Assembly: GCA_036937835.1 (NCBI GenBank)
Contig: CM072877.1
Coordinates: 1,400,001 to 1,464,000 of the forward strand
Reading direction: 5' to 3'
DNA: 64,000 bases
DNA from: Pampus argenteus
Taxonomy: Eukaryota; Chordata; Actinopteri; Scombriformes; Stromateidae
Below are positions 1 through 11,860 of the stretch, in pieces (position 1 is the first letter of the stretch; every line of letters begins with the position of its first letter). The translations under genes and the position numbers were made by a program. Under the pieces are notes generated by a model. It did not search any database. It saw nothing but the letters and a program-made list of their open reading frames with translations, and was not told the origin of the DNA.

Positions 1-170
1 TTTTTCTTAAACAAGGATCAATATTTTCAATCAAAACCATGTTTGCCATCAACAAGTAACTGATTTCTAATGATTAGGAGCCCAAAAAAAAACTTGTGAG
101 AGCTTCCTGCAGCTTTTACTGTAACATTTGTAAAAATAGCTTTCTCTCAGGCCAAAACTGACAACTACAG
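1..170. repeat. 170-bp monomer variant with GAGCCC plus long A-run
   Basis: In this class the segment after GATTAGGA (positions 79-97) reads GCCC, then a run of 7-9 A, then CTTGTGAG, in place of CCAAAAAACTCACTTCTGAG. I count 29 such monomers, for example at about 1,261, 1,430, 5,149, 8,190, 8,360, 9,543, 11,741, 18,167, 34,401, 46,404, 51,813 and 58,914. The A-run and preceding C-run vary: CCC+A8 at 1,261, CCC+A9 at 8,190, CCCC+A8 at 5,149, CCCC+A7 at 58,914. Most of these units are 170 bp. Confidence 0.9.
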
Positions 171-399
171 TTTTTCTTAAACAAGGAGCAATATTTTCAA
201 TGAAAACCATGTTTGCTATCAACAAGTAACTGATTTCTAATGATTAGGACCAAAAAACTCACTTCTGAGAGCTTCCTGCAGCTTTTAATGTAACATTTGT
301 AAAAATAGCTTTCTCTCAGGCCAAAACTGACAACTACAGTTTTTCTTAAACAAGGAGCAATATTTTCAATCAAAACCATGTTTGCCATCAACAAGTAAC

Positions 400-1430
400 T
401 GATTTCTAATGATTAGGACCAAAAAACTCACTTCTGAGAGCTTCCTGCAGCTTTTACTGTAATATTTGTAAAAAATAGCTTTCTCTTAGGCCAAAACTGA
501 CAACTACAGTTTTTCTTAAACAAGGAGCAATATTTTCAATCAAAACCATGTTTGCCATCAACAAGTAACTGATTTATAATGATTAGGACCAAAAAACTCA
601 CTTCTGAGAGCTTCCTGCAGCTTTTACTGTAACATTTGTAAAAATAGCTTTGTCTCAGGCCAAAACTGACAACTAGTTTTTCTTAAACAAGGAGCAATAT
701 TTTCAATCAAAACCATGTTTGCCATCAACAAGTAACTGATTTCTAATGATTAGGACCAAAAAACTCACTTCTGAGAGCTTCCTGCAGCTTTTACTGTAAC
801 ATTTGTAAAAATAGCTTTCTCTCAGGCCAAAACTGACAACTACAGTTTTTCTTAAACAAGGATCAATATTTTCAATCAAAACCATGTTTGCCATCAACAA
901 GTAACTGATTTCTAATTATTAGGACCAAAAAACTCACTTCTGAGAGCTTCCTGCAGCTTTTACTGTAACATTTGTAAAAATAGCTTTCTCTCAGGCCAAA
1001 ACTGACAACTACAGTTTTTCTTAAACAAGGAGCAATATTTTCAATCAAAACCATGTTTGCCATCAACAAGTAAGTGATTTCTAATGATTAGGACCAAAAA
1101 ACTCACTTCTGAGAGCTTCCTGCAGCTTTTACTGTAACATTTGTAAAAATAGCTTTCTCTCAGGCCAAAACTGACAACTACAATTTGTCTTAAACAAGGA
1201 GCAATATTTTCAATCAAAACCATGTTTGCCATCAACAAGTAACTGATTTCTAATGATTAGGAGCCCAAAAAAAACTTGTGAGAGCTTCCTGCAGCTTTTA
1301 CTGTAACATTTGTAAAAATAGCTTTCTCTCAGGCCAAAACTGACAACTACAGTTTTTCTTAAACAAGGAGCAATATTTTCAATGAAAACCATGTTTGCCA
1401 TCAACAAGTAACTGATTTCTAATGATTAGG
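400..1430. repeat. Segment homologous to about 55,010-56,040
   Basis: Monomers near 0.55-1.43 kb match 55.2-56.0 kb at offset 54,609. Shared markers are C124T with an extra A and C147T (near 460 and 55,240), C67A (near 572 and 55,351), G72T (near 917 and 55,526), C60G (near 1,073 and 55,682), G169A with T5G (CAATTTGTC, near 1,183 and 55,792) and the CCC+A8 long-A monomer (near 1,266 and 55,875). A private 2-bp loss (CAACTAGTTTTT) lies near 675. Confidence 0.8.
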
Positions 1431-2535
1431 AGCCCAAAAAAAACTTGTGAGAGCTTCCTGCAGCTTTTACTGTAATATTTGTAAAAATAGCTTTCTCTTA
1501 GGCCAAAACTGACAACTACAGTTTTTCTTAAACAAGGAGCAAAATTTTAATCAAAACCATGTTTGCCATCAACAAGTAACTGATTTATAATGATTAGGAC
1601 CAAAAAACTCACTTCTGAGAGCTTCCTGCAGCTTTTACTGTAACATTTGTAAAAATAGCTTTGTCTCAGGCCAAAACTGACAACTACAGTTTTTCTTAAA
1701 CAAGGAGCAATATTTTCAATCAAAACCATGTTTGCCATCAACAACTAACTGATTTCTAATGATTAGGACCAAAAAACTCACTTCTGAGAGCTTCCTGCAG
1801 CTTTTACTGTAACATTTGTAAAAATAGCTTTCTCTCAGGCCAAAACTGACAACTACAGTTTTTCTTAAACAAGGAGCAATATTTTCAATCAAAACCATGT
1901 TTGCCATCAACAAGTAACTGATTTCTAATGATTAGGACCAAAAAACTCACTTCTGAGAGCTTCCTGCAGCTTTTACTGTAACATTTGTAAAAATAGCTTT
2001 CTCTCAGGCCAAAACTGACAACTACAGTTTTTCTTAAACAAGGATCAATATTTTCAATGAAAACCATGTTTGCCATCAACAAGTAACTGATTTCTAATGA
2101 TTAGGACCAAAAAACTCACTTCTGAGAGCTTCCTGCAGCTTTTACTGTAACATTTGTAAAAATAGCTTTGTCTCAGGCCAAAACTGACAACTACAGTTTT
2201 TCTTAAACAAGGAGCAATATTTTCAATCAAAACCATGTTTGCCATCAACAAGTAACTGATTTCTAATGATTAGGACCAAAAAAACTCACTTCTGAGAGCT
2301 TCCTGCAGCTTTTACTGTAACATTTGTAAAAATAGCTTTGTCTCAGGCCAAAACTGACAATTACAGTTTTTCTTAAACAAGGAGCAATATTTTCAATCAA
2401 AACCATGTTTGCCATCAACAAGTAACTGATTTCTAATGATTAGGACCAAAAAACTCACTTCTGAGAGCTTCCTGCAGCTTTTACTGTAACATTTGTACAA
2501 ATAGCTTTCTCTCAGGCCAAAACTGACAATTACAG

Positions 2536-2704
2536 TTTTTCTTAAACAAGGACCAATATTTTCATTCAAAACCACATTTGCCATCAACAAGTAACTGATT
2601 TCTAATGATTAGGACCAAAAAACTCACTTCTGAGAGCTTCCTGCAGCTTTTACTGTAACATTTGTAAAAATAGCTTTCTCTCAGGCCAAAACTGACAACT
2701 ACAG
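2536..2704. repeat. Divergent monomer class, seven copies
   Basis: This unit carries G18C, A30T, T40C and G41A together (GGACCAATATTTTCATTC, then CCACATTTGCC). Seven copies begin at 2,536, 24,181, 25,025, 31,959, 32,803, 43,621 and 62,725. Each is preceded by a monomer with A132C (TTTGTACAAAT) and C164T (GACAATTACAG). All copies lie inside larger duplicated blocks, so they trace to one ancestral monomer pair. Confidence 0.9.
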
Positions 2705-2868
2705 TTTTTCTTAAACAAGGAGCAATATTTTCAATCAAAGCCATGTTTGCCATCAACAAGTAACTGATTTCTAATGATTAGGACCAAAAAACTCACTTCT
2801 GAGAGCTTCCTGCAGCTTTTACTGTAACATTTGTAAAAATAGCTTTCTCTCAGGCCAAAACTGACAAC

Positions 2869-3042
2869 TACAGTTTTTCTTAAACAAGGATCAATATTTT
2901 CAACAAAACCATGTTTGCCATCAACAAGTAACTGATTTCTAATGATTAGGACCAAAAAACTCACTTCTGAGAGCTTCCTGCAGCTTTTACTGTAACATTT
3001 GTAAAAATAGCTTTCTCTCAGGCCAAAACTGACAACTACAGT
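2869..3042. repeat. 168-bp monomer class (T31 deleted), 20 copies
   Basis: TTTTCAACAAAACC replaces TTTTCAATCAAAACC, shortening the unit to 168 bp. Twenty copies occur, near 2,903, 6,622, 10,173, 20,489, 24,379, 25,900, 28,267, 32,157, 33,170, 35,369, 38,242, 41,116, 42,298, 43,988, 49,062, 52,611, 53,626, 59,880, 61,400 and 63,091. Twelve of them also carry C12T (CTTAAATAAGG), making two sublineages. Because 168 is divisible by three, minus-strand reading frames stay open across these monomers, which produces chance 121-codon open frames. Confidence 0.88.
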
Positions 3043-3243
3043 TTTTCTTAAACAAGGAGCAATATTTTCAATGAAAACCATGTTTGCCATCAACAAGTAA
3101 CTGATTTCTAATGATTAGGACCAAAAAACTCACTTCTGAGAGCTTCCTGCAGCTTTTACTGTAACATTTGTAAAAATAGCTTTCTCTCAGGCCAAAACTG
3201 ACAACTACAGTTTTTCTTAAACAAGGAGCAATATTTTCAATCA

Positions 3244-3254
3244 AAACCATGTTT
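3244..3254. other. Short AAAC-CAT-GTTT dyad, one per monomer (representative)
   Basis: Four-base complementary arms flank a CAT spacer (monomer positions 34-44). It is short enough to be chance. The divergent monomer class (T40C, G41A) and the C37T, T42C and T43G variants alter it. Confidence 0.35.
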
Positions 3255-3276
3255 GCCATCAACAAGTAACTGATTT

Positions 3277-3287
3277 CTAATGATTAG
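3277..3287. other. 11-bp perfect dyad, one per monomer (representative)
   Basis: CTAAT-G-ATTAG is a perfect inverted repeat around a single central base (monomer positions 67-77). It is the strongest dyad I found in the monomer. It is present in most monomers and is disrupted in those with C67A, G72T, A73G, T74G or G77A (G72T alters only the centre). Whether it binds a protein or forms a cruciform is unknown. Confidence 0.6.
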
Positions 3288-4252
3288 GACCAAAAAACTC
3301 ACTTCTGAGAGCTTCCTGCAGCTTTTACTGTAACATTTGTAAAAATAGCTTTCTCTCAGGCCAAAACTGACAACTACAGTTTTTCTTAAACAAGGATCAA
3401 TATTTTCAATGAAAACCATGTTTGCCATCAACAAGTAACTGATTTCTAATGATTAGGACCAAAAAACTCACTTCTGAGAGCTTCCTGCAGCTTTTACTGT
3501 AACATTTGTAAAAATAGCTTTCTCTCAGGCCAAAACTGACAACTACAGTTTTTCTTAAACAAGGAGCAATATTTTCAATCAAAACCATGTTTGCCATCAA
3601 CAAGTAACTGATTTCTAATGATTAGGACCAAAAAACTCACTTCTGAGAGCTTCCTGCAGCTTTTACTGTAACATTTGTAAAAATAGCTTTCTCTCAGGCC
3701 AAAACTGACAACTACAGTTTTTCTTAAACAAGGATCAATATTTTCAATGAAAACCATGTTTGCCATCAACAAGTAACTGATTTCTAATGATTAGGACCAA
3801 AAAACTCACTTCTGAGAGCTTCCTGCAGCTTTTACTGTAACATTTGTAAAAATAGCTTTGTCTCAGGCCAAAACTGACAACTACAGTTTTTCTTAAACAA
3901 GGAGCAATATTTTCAATCAAAACCATGTTTGCCATCAACAAGTAACTGATCTCTAATGATTAGGACCAAAAAAACTCACTTCTGAGAGCTTCCTGCAGCT
4001 TTTACTGTAACATTTGTAAAAATAGCTTTGTCTCAGGCCAAAACTGACAACTACAGTTTTTCTTAAACAAGGAGCAATATTTTCAATCAAAACCATGTTT
4101 GCCATCAACAAGTAACTGATTTCTAATGATTAGGACCAAAAAAACTCACTTCTGAGAGCTTCCTGCAGCTTTTACTGTAACATTTGTAAAAATAGCTTTC
4201 TCTCAGGCCAAAACTGACAACTACAGTTTTTCTTAAACAAGGAGCAATATTT

Positions 4253-6310
4253 TCAATGAAAACCATGTTTGCCATCAACAAGTAACTGATTTCTAATGAT
4301 TAGTACCAAAAAACTCACTTCTGAGAGCTTCCTGCAGCTTTTACTGTAACATTTGTAAAAATTGCTTTCTCTCAGGCCAAAACTGACAACTACAGTTTTT
4401 CTTAAACAAGGATCAATATTTTCAATGAAAACCATGTTTGCCATCAACAAGTAACTGATGTCTAATGATTAGGACCAAAAAACTCACTTCTGAGAGCTTC
4501 CTGCAGCTTTTACTGTAACATTTGTAAAAATAGCTTTGTCTCAGGCCAAAACTGACAACTACAGTTTTTCTTAAACAAGGAGCAATATTTTCAATCAAAA
4601 CCATGTTTGCCATCAACAAGTAACTGATTTCTAATGATTAGGACCAAAAAACTCACTTCTGAGAGCTTCCTGCAGCTTTTACTGTAACATTTGTAAAAAT
4701 AGCTTTCTCTCAGGCCAAAACTGACAACTACAGTTTTTCTTAAACAAGGAGCAATATTTTCAATCAAAACCATGTTTGCCATCAACAAGTAACTGATTTC
4801 TAATGATTAGGACCAAAAAACTCACTTCTGAGAGCTTCCTGCAGCTTTTACTGTAACATTTGTAAAAATAGCTTTCTCTCAGGCCAAAACTGACAACTAC
4901 AGTTTTTCTTAAACAAGGAGCCATATTTTCAATGAAAACCATGTTTGCCATCAACAAGTAACTGATTTCTAATGATTAGGACCAAAAAACTCACTTCTGA
5001 GAGCTTCCTGCAGCTTTTAATGTAACATTTGTAAAAATAGCTTTCTCTCAGGCCAAAACTGACAACTACAGTTTTTCTTAAACAAGGAGCAATATTTTCA
5101 ATCAAAACCATGTTTGCCATCAACAAGTAACTGATTTCTAATGATTAGGAGCCCCAAAAAAAACTTGTGAGAGCTTCCTGCAGCTTTTACTGTAACATTT
5201 GTAAAAATAGCTTTCTCTCAGGCCAAAACTGACAACTACAGTTTTTCTTAAACAAGGAGCAATATTTTCAATGAAAACCATGTTTGCCATCAACAAGTAA
5301 CTGATTTCTAATGATTAGGACCAAAAAACTCACTTCTGAGAGCTTCCTGCAGCTTTTACTGTAACATTTGTAAAAATAGCTTTCTCTCAGGCCAAAACTG
5401 ACAACTACAGTTTTTCTTAAACAAGGAGCAATATTTTCAATCAAAACCATGTTTGCCATCAACAAGTAACTGATTTCTAATGATTAGTACCAAAAAACTC
5501 ACTTCTGAGAGCTTCCTGCAGCTTTTACTGTAACATTTGTAAAAATAGCTTTCTCTCAGGCCAAAACTGACAACTACAGTTTTTCTTAAACAAGGATCAA
5601 TATTTTCAATGAAAACCATGTTTGCCATCAACAAGTAACTGATGTCTAATGATTAGGACCAAAAAACTCACTTCTGAGAGCTTCCTGCAGCTTTTACTGT
5701 AACATTTGTAAAAATAGCTTTGTCTCAGGCCAAAACTGACAACTACAGTTTTTCTTAAACAAGGAGCAATATTTTCAATCAAAACCATGTTTGCCATCAA
5801 CAAGTAACTGATTTCTAATGATTAGGACCAAAAAACTCACTTCTGAGAGCTTCCTGCAGCTTTTACTGTAACATTTGTAAAAATAGCTTTCTCTCAGGCC
5901 AAAACTGACAACTACAGTTTTTCTTAAACAAGGAGCAATATTTTCAATCAAAACCATGTTTGCCATCAACAAGTAACTGATTTCTAATGATTAGGACCAA
6001 AAAACTCACTTCTGAGAGCTTCCTGCAGCTTTTACTGTAACATTTGTAAAAATAGCTTTCTCTCAGGCCAAAACTGACAACTACAGTTTTTCTTAAACAA
6101 GGAGCCATATTTTCAATGAAAACCATGTTTGCCATCAACAAGTAACTGATTTCTAATGATTAGGACCAAAAAACTCACTTCTGAGAGCTTCCTGCAGCTT
6201 TTAATGTAACATTTGTAAAAATAGCTTTCTCTCAGGCCAAAACTGACAACTACAGTTTTTCTTAAACAAGGAGCAATATTTTCAATCAAAACCATGTTTG
6301 CCATCAACAA
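4253..6310. repeat. 7-monomer (1,184 bp) tandem duplication
   Basis: The monomer series at 4,253-5,126 recurs at 5,437-6,310. Shared markers in order are G78T (ATTAGTACC), T65G (GATGTCT), C143G, A20C (GAGCCATATT) and C118A. The first copy has a private A137T near 4,362. The same series occurs at about 8.65-9.52, 45.5-46.4 and 47.2-48.1 kb. Beyond it, copy 1 continues into a long-A monomer but copy 2 does not. Confidence 0.75.
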
Positions 6311-8310
6311 GTAACTGATTTCTAATGATTAGGACCAAAAAACTCACTTCTGAGAGCTTCCTGCAGCTTTTACTGTAACATTTGTAAAAATAGCTTTGTC
6401 TCAGACCAAAACTGACAACTACAGTTTTTCTTAAACAAGGAGCAATATTTTCAATCAAAACCATGTTTGCCATCAACAAGTAACTGATTTCTAATGATTA
6501 GGACCAAAAAACTCACTTCTGAGAGCTTCCTGCAGCTTTTACTGTAACATTTGTAAAAATAGCTTTCTCTCAGGCCAAAACTGACAACTACAGTTTTTCT
6601 TAAATAAGGATCAATATTTTCAACAAAACCATGTTTGCCATCAACAAGTAACTGATTTCTAATGATTAGGACCAAAAAACTCACTTCTGAGAGCTTCCTG
6701 CAGCTTTTACTGTAACATTTGTAAAAATAGCTTTCTCTCAGGCCAAAACTGACAACTACAGTTTTTCTTAAACAAGGATCAATATTTTCAATGAAAACCA
6801 TGTTTGCCATCAACAAGTAACTGATTTCTAATGATTAGGACCAAAAAACTCACTTCTGAGAGCTTCCTGCAGCTTTTAATGTAACATTTGTAAAAATAGC
6901 TTTCTCTCAGGCCAAAACTGACAACTACAGTTTTTCTTAAACAAGGATCAATATTTTCAATGAAAACCATGTTTGCCATCAACAAGTAACTGATTTCTAA
7001 TGATTAGGACCAAAAAACTCACTTCTGAGAGCTTCCTGCAGCTTTTACTGTAATATTTGTCAAAATAGCTTTCTCTTAGGCCAAAACTGACAACTACAGT
7101 TTTTCTTAAACAAGGAGCAATATTTTCAATCAAAACCATGCTTGCCATCAACAAGTAACTGATTTCTAATGATTAGGACCAAAAAACTCACTTCTGAGAG
7201 CTTCCTGCAGCTTTTACTGTAACATTTGTAAAAATAGCTTTGTCTCAGGCCAAAACTGACAACTACAGTTTTTCTTAAACAAGGAGCAATATTTTCAATC
7301 AAAATCATGTTTGCCATCAACAAGTAACTGATTTCTAATGATTAGGAGCCCAAAAATAACTTCTGAGAGCTTCCTGCAGCTTTTACTGTAACATTTGTAA
7401 AAATAGCTTTGTCTCAGGCCAAAACTGACAACTACAGTTTTTCTTAGCAAGGAGCAATATTTTCAATCAAAACCATGTTTGCCATCAACAAGTAACTGAT
7501 TTCTAATGATTAGGACCAAAAAACTCACTTCTGAGAGCTTCCTGCAGCTTTTACTGTAACATTTGTAAAAATAGCTTTCTCTCAGGCCAAAACTGACAAC
7601 TACAGTTTTTCTTAAACAAGGAGCAATATTTTCAATCAAAACCATGTTTGCCATCAACAAGTAACTGATTTCTAATGATTAGGACCAAAAAACTCACTTC
7701 TGAGAGCTTCCTGCAGCTTTTACTGTAACATTTGTAAAAATAGCTTTCTCTCAGGCCAAAACTGACAACTACAGTTTTTCTTAAACAAGGATCAATATTT
7801 TCAATCAAAACCATGTTTGCCATCAACAAGTAACTGATTTCTAATTATTAGGACCAAAAAACTCACTTCTGAGAGCTTCCTGCAGCTTTTACTGTAACAT
7901 TTGTAAAAATAGCTTTCTCTCAGGCCAAAACTGACAACTACAGTTTTTCTTAAACAAGGAGCAATATTTTCAATCAAAACCATGTTTGCCATCAACAAGT
8001 AAGTGATTTCTAATGATTAGGACCAAAAAACTCACTTCTGAGAGCTTCCTGCAGCTTTTACTGTAACATTTGTAAAAATAGCTTTCTCTCAGGCCAAAAT
8101 TGACAACTACAATTTTTCTTAAACAAGGAGCAATATTTTCAATCAAAACCATGTTTGCCATCAACAAGTAACTGATTTCTAATGATTAGGAGCCCAAAAA
8201 AAAACTTGTGAGAGCTTCCTGCAGCTTTTACTGTAACATTTGTAAAAATAGCTTTCTCTCAGGCCAAAACTGACAACTACAGTTTTTCTTAAACAAGGAG
8301 CAATATTTTC
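5100..8310. repeat. 19-monomer (3,211 bp) tandem duplication, copy 1
   Basis: The order of variant monomers here matches 8,311-11,860. The offset is 3,211 bp up to about 6.3 kb and 3,551 bp after it, because this copy has two monomers fewer. Shared markers include G78T near 5,488, T65G near 5,643, A20C near 6,106, the C12T/T31-loss monomer near 6,604-6,622, A131C near 7,060, T42C near 7,141, C37T near 7,305, the hybrid near 7,347 and the C157T/G169A pair near 8,099-8,112. Confidence 0.85.
7269..7437. repeat. Hybrid monomer: GAGCCC left half, CTTCTGAG right half
   Basis: This monomer has the GAGCCC start of the long-A class, then AAAAATAACTTCTGAG, so its right side matches the ordinary class. 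I count 12 copies, near 7,347, 10,898, 18,843, 22,230, 26,622, 30,008, 38,798, 49,787, 53,000, 54,009, 56,547 and 57,561. In 11 of the 12 the next monomer begins TTTTTCTTAGCAAGG, a 1-bp-shorter variant of the usual start found nowhere else. The exception, near 53,000, is a recombination junction. The constant pairing shows these two monomers have been copied together. Confidence 0.85.
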
Positions 8311-11300
8311 AATCAAAACCATGTTTGCCATCAACAAGTAACTGATTTCTAATGATTAGGAGCCCAAAAAAAAACTTGTGAGAGCTTCCTGCAGCTTTTA
8401 CTGTAACATTTGTAAAAATAGCTTTCTCTCAGGCCAAAACTGACAACTACAGTTTTTCTTAAACAAGGAGCAATATTTTCAATGAAAACCATGTTTGCCA
8501 TCAACAAGTAACTGATTTCTAATGATTAGGACCAAAAAACTCACTTCTGAGAGCTTCCTGCAGCTTTTACTGTAACATTTGTAAAAATAGCTTTCTCTCA
8601 GGCCAAAACTGACAACTACAGTTTTTCTTAAACAAGGAGCAATATTTTCAATCAAAACCATGTTTGCCATCAACAAGTAACTGATTTCTAATGATTAGTA
8701 CCAAAAAACTCACTTCTGAGAGCTTCCTGCAGCTTTTACTGTAACATTTGTAAAAATAGCTTTCTCTCAGGCCAAAACTGACAACTACAGTTTTTCTTAA
8801 ACAAGGATCAATATTTTCAATGAAAACCATGTTTGCCATCAACAAGTAACTGATGTCTAATGATTAGGACCAAAAAACTCACTTCTGAGAGCTTCCTGCA
8901 GCTTTTACTGTAACATTTGTAAAAATAGCTTTGTCTCAGGCCAAAACTGACAACTACAGTTTTTCTTAAACAAGGAGCAATATTTTCAATCAAAACCATG
9001 TTTGCCATCAACAAGTAACTGATTTCTAATGATTAGGACCAAAAAACTCACTTCTGAGAGCTTCCTGCAGCTTTTACTGTAACATTTGTAAAAATAGCTT
9101 TCTCTCAGGCCAAAACTGACAACTACAGTTTTTCTTAAACAAGGAGCAATATTTTCAATCAAAACCATGTTTGCCATCAACAAGTAACTGATTTCTAATG
9201 ATTAGGACCAAAAAACTCACTTCTGAGAGCTTCCTGCAGCTTTTACTGTAACATTTGTAAAAATAGCTTTCTCTCAGGCCAAAACTGACAACTACAGTTT
9301 TTCTTAAACAAGGAGCCATATTTTCAATGAAAACCATGTTTGCCATCAACAAGTAACTGATTTCTAATGATTAGGACCAAAAAACTCACTTCTGAGAGCT
9401 TCCTGCAGCTTTTAATGTAACATTTGTAAAAATAGCTTTCTCTCAGGCCAAAACTGACAACTACAGTTTTTCTTAAACAAGGAGCAATATTTTCAATCAA
9501 AACCATGTTTGCCATCAACAAGTAACTGATTTCTAATGATTAGGAGCCCAAAAAAAAACTTGTGAGAGCTTCCTGCAGCTTTTACTGTAACATTTGTAAA
9601 AATAGCTTTCTCTCAGGCCAAAACTGACAACTACAGTTTTTCTTAAACAAGGAGCAATATTTTCAATCAAAACCATGTTTGCCATCAACAAGTAACTGAT
9701 TTCTAATGATTAGGACCAAAAAACTCACTTCTTAGAGCTTCCTGCAGCTTTTAATGTAACATTTGTAAAAATAGCTTTCTCTCAGGCCAAAACTGACAAC
9801 TACAGTTTTTCTTAAACAAGGAGCAATATTTTCAATCAAAACCATGTTTGCCATCAACAAGTAACTGATTTCTAATGATTAGGACCAAAAAACTCACTTC
9901 TGAGAGCTTCCTGCAGCTTTTACTGTAACATTTGTAAAAAATAGCTTTGTCTCAGGCCAAAACTGACAACTACAGTTTTTCTTAAACAAGGAGCAATATT
10001 TTCAATCAAAACCATGTTTGCCATCAACAAGTAACTGATTTCTAATGATTAGGACCAAAAAACTCACTTCTGAGAGCTTCCTGCAGCTTTTACTGTAACA
10101 TTTGTAAAAATAGCTTTCTCTCAGGCCAAAACTGACAACTACAGTTTTTCTTAAATAAGGATCAATATTTTCAACAAAACCATGTTTGCCATCAACAAGT
10201 AACTGATTTCTAATGATTAGGACCAAAAAACTCACTTCTGAGAGCTTCCTGCAGCTTTTACTGTAACATTTGTAAAAATAGCTTTCTCTCAGGCCAAAAC
10301 TGACAACTACAGTTTTTCTTAAACAAGGATCAATATTTTCAATGAAAACCATGTTTGCCATCAACAAGTAACTGATTTCTAATGATTAGGACCAAAAAAC
10401 TCACTTCTGAGAGCTTCCTGCAGCTTTTAATGTAACATTTGTAAAAATAGCTTTCTCTCAGGCCAAAACTGACAACTACAGTTTTTCTTAAACAAGGATC
10501 AATATTTTCAATGAAAACCATGTTTGCCATCAACAAGTAACTGATTTCTAATGATTAGGACCAAAAAACTCACTTCTGAGAGCTTCCTGCAGCTTTTACT
10601 GTAATATTTGTCAAAATAGCTTTCTCTTAGGCCAAAACTGACAACTACAGTTTTTCTTAAACAAGGAGCAATATTTTCAATCAAAACCATGCTTGCCATC
10701 AACAAGTAACTGATTTCTAATGATTAGGACCAAAAAACTCACTTCTGAGAGCTTCCTGCAGCTTTTACTGTAACATTTGTAAAAATAGCTTTGTCTCAGG
10801 CCAAAACTGACAACTACAGTTTTTCTTAAACAAGGAGCAATATTTTCAATCAAAATCATGTTTGCCATCAACAAGTAACTGATTTCTAATGATTAGGAGC
10901 CCAAAAATAACTTCTGAGAGCTTCCTGCAGCTTTTACTGTAACATTTGTAAAAATAGCTTTGTCTCAGGCCAAAACTGACAACTACAGTTTTTCTTAGCA
11001 AGGAGCAATATTTTCAATCAAAACCATGTTTGCCATCAACAAGTAACTGATTTCTAATGATTAGGACCAAAAAACTCACTTCTGAGAGCTTCCTGCAGCT
11101 TTTACTGTAACATTTGTAAAAATAGCTTTCTCTCAGGCCAAAACTGACAACTACAGTTTTTCTTAAACAAGGAGCAATATTTTCAATCAAAACCATGTTT
11201 GCCATCAACAAGTAACTGATTTCTAATGATTAGGACCAAAAAACTCACTTCTGAGAGCTTCCTGCAGCTTTTACTGTAACATTTGTAAAAATAGCTTTCT

Positions 11301-11860
11301 CTCAGGCCAAAACTGACAACTACAGTTTTTCTTAAACAAGGATCAATATTTTCAATCAAAACCATGTTTGCCATCAACAAGTAACTGATTTCTAATTATT
11401 AGGACCAAAAAACTCACTTCTGAGAGCTTCCTGCAGCTTTTACTGTAACATTTGTAAAAATAGCTTTCTCTCAGGCCAAAACTGACAACTACAGTTTTTC
11501 TTAAACAAGGAGCAATATTTTCAATCAAAACCATGTTTGCCATCAACAAGTAAGTGATTTCTAATGATTAGGACCAAAAAACTCACTTCTGAGAGCTTCC
11601 TGCAGCTTTTACTGTAACATTTGTAAAAATAGCTTTCTCTCAGGCCAAAATTGACAACTACAATTTTTCTTAAACAAGGAGCAATATTTTCAATCAAAAC
11701 CATGTTTGCCATCAACAAGTAACTGATTTCTAATGATTAGGAGCCCAAAAAAAAACTTGTGAGAGCTTCCTGCAGCTTTTACTGTAACATTTGTAAAAAT
11801 AGCTTTCTCTCAGGCCAAAACTGACAACTACAGTTTTTCTTAAACAAGGAGCAATATTTT
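8311..11860. repeat. 19-monomer tandem duplication, copy 2 (two monomers longer)
   Basis: This copy has two monomers, at about 9,493-9,832, that are absent from 5.1-8.3 kb: one of the long-A class and one with G97T (CTTCTTAGAGC). Both also occur at 48.0-48.7 kb, so the first copy probably lost them. The segment from about 8.65 to 12.5 kb also matches 47.2-51.4 kb. Confidence 0.82.

Larger units (their letters stand above)
3211..3379. repeat. Representative consensus monomer
   Basis: This unit matches the consensus I derived at every position and serves as the numbering reference (base 3211 = position 1). Landmarks: T5 at 1-5; AATATT at 20-25; a CAT-centred dyad at 34-44; an 11-bp dyad at 67-77; A6 at 82-87; AGCT at 100-103, 110-113 and 138-141; CTGCAG at 106-111; A5 at 131-135; GGCC at 149-152. 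There is no CpG. Frequent variable positions are 18 (G, T or C), 31 (deleted), 32 (C or G), 72 (G or T), 118 (C or A), 124 (C or T), 143 (C or G) and 147 (C or T). Confidence 0.95.
1716..5200. repeat. Segment homologous to 42,632-46,500 (copy 1)
   Basis: Marker monomers align with 42.6-46.5 kb in three registers: offset 40,916 for about 1.7-2.3 kb, 41,085 for about 2.36-3.4 kb, and 41,254 for about 3.4-5.2 kb. Each step is 169 bp, that is, one monomer fewer on this side. Shared markers include G56C (CAACTAACTG) near 1,743, the divergent class at 2,536, A36G near 2,739, T31 loss near 2,903, T65C near 3,950, A137T near 4,362 and A20C near 4,921. Confidence 0.85.

Noticed and set aside
2731..3096. 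121-codon minus-strand open frames (20 in the window)
   Set aside because: These occur only where a 168-bp monomer (T31 deleted) keeps the frame open across one extra unit. They are two tandem copies of the same chance frame, not a longer gene.
3211..3379. Bent DNA from helically phased A-tracts
   Set aside because: A- and T-runs of four or more lie near positions 3, 25, 34, 84, 114, 133 and 154. Spacings are only loosely multiples of a helical turn, and I could not compute curvature.
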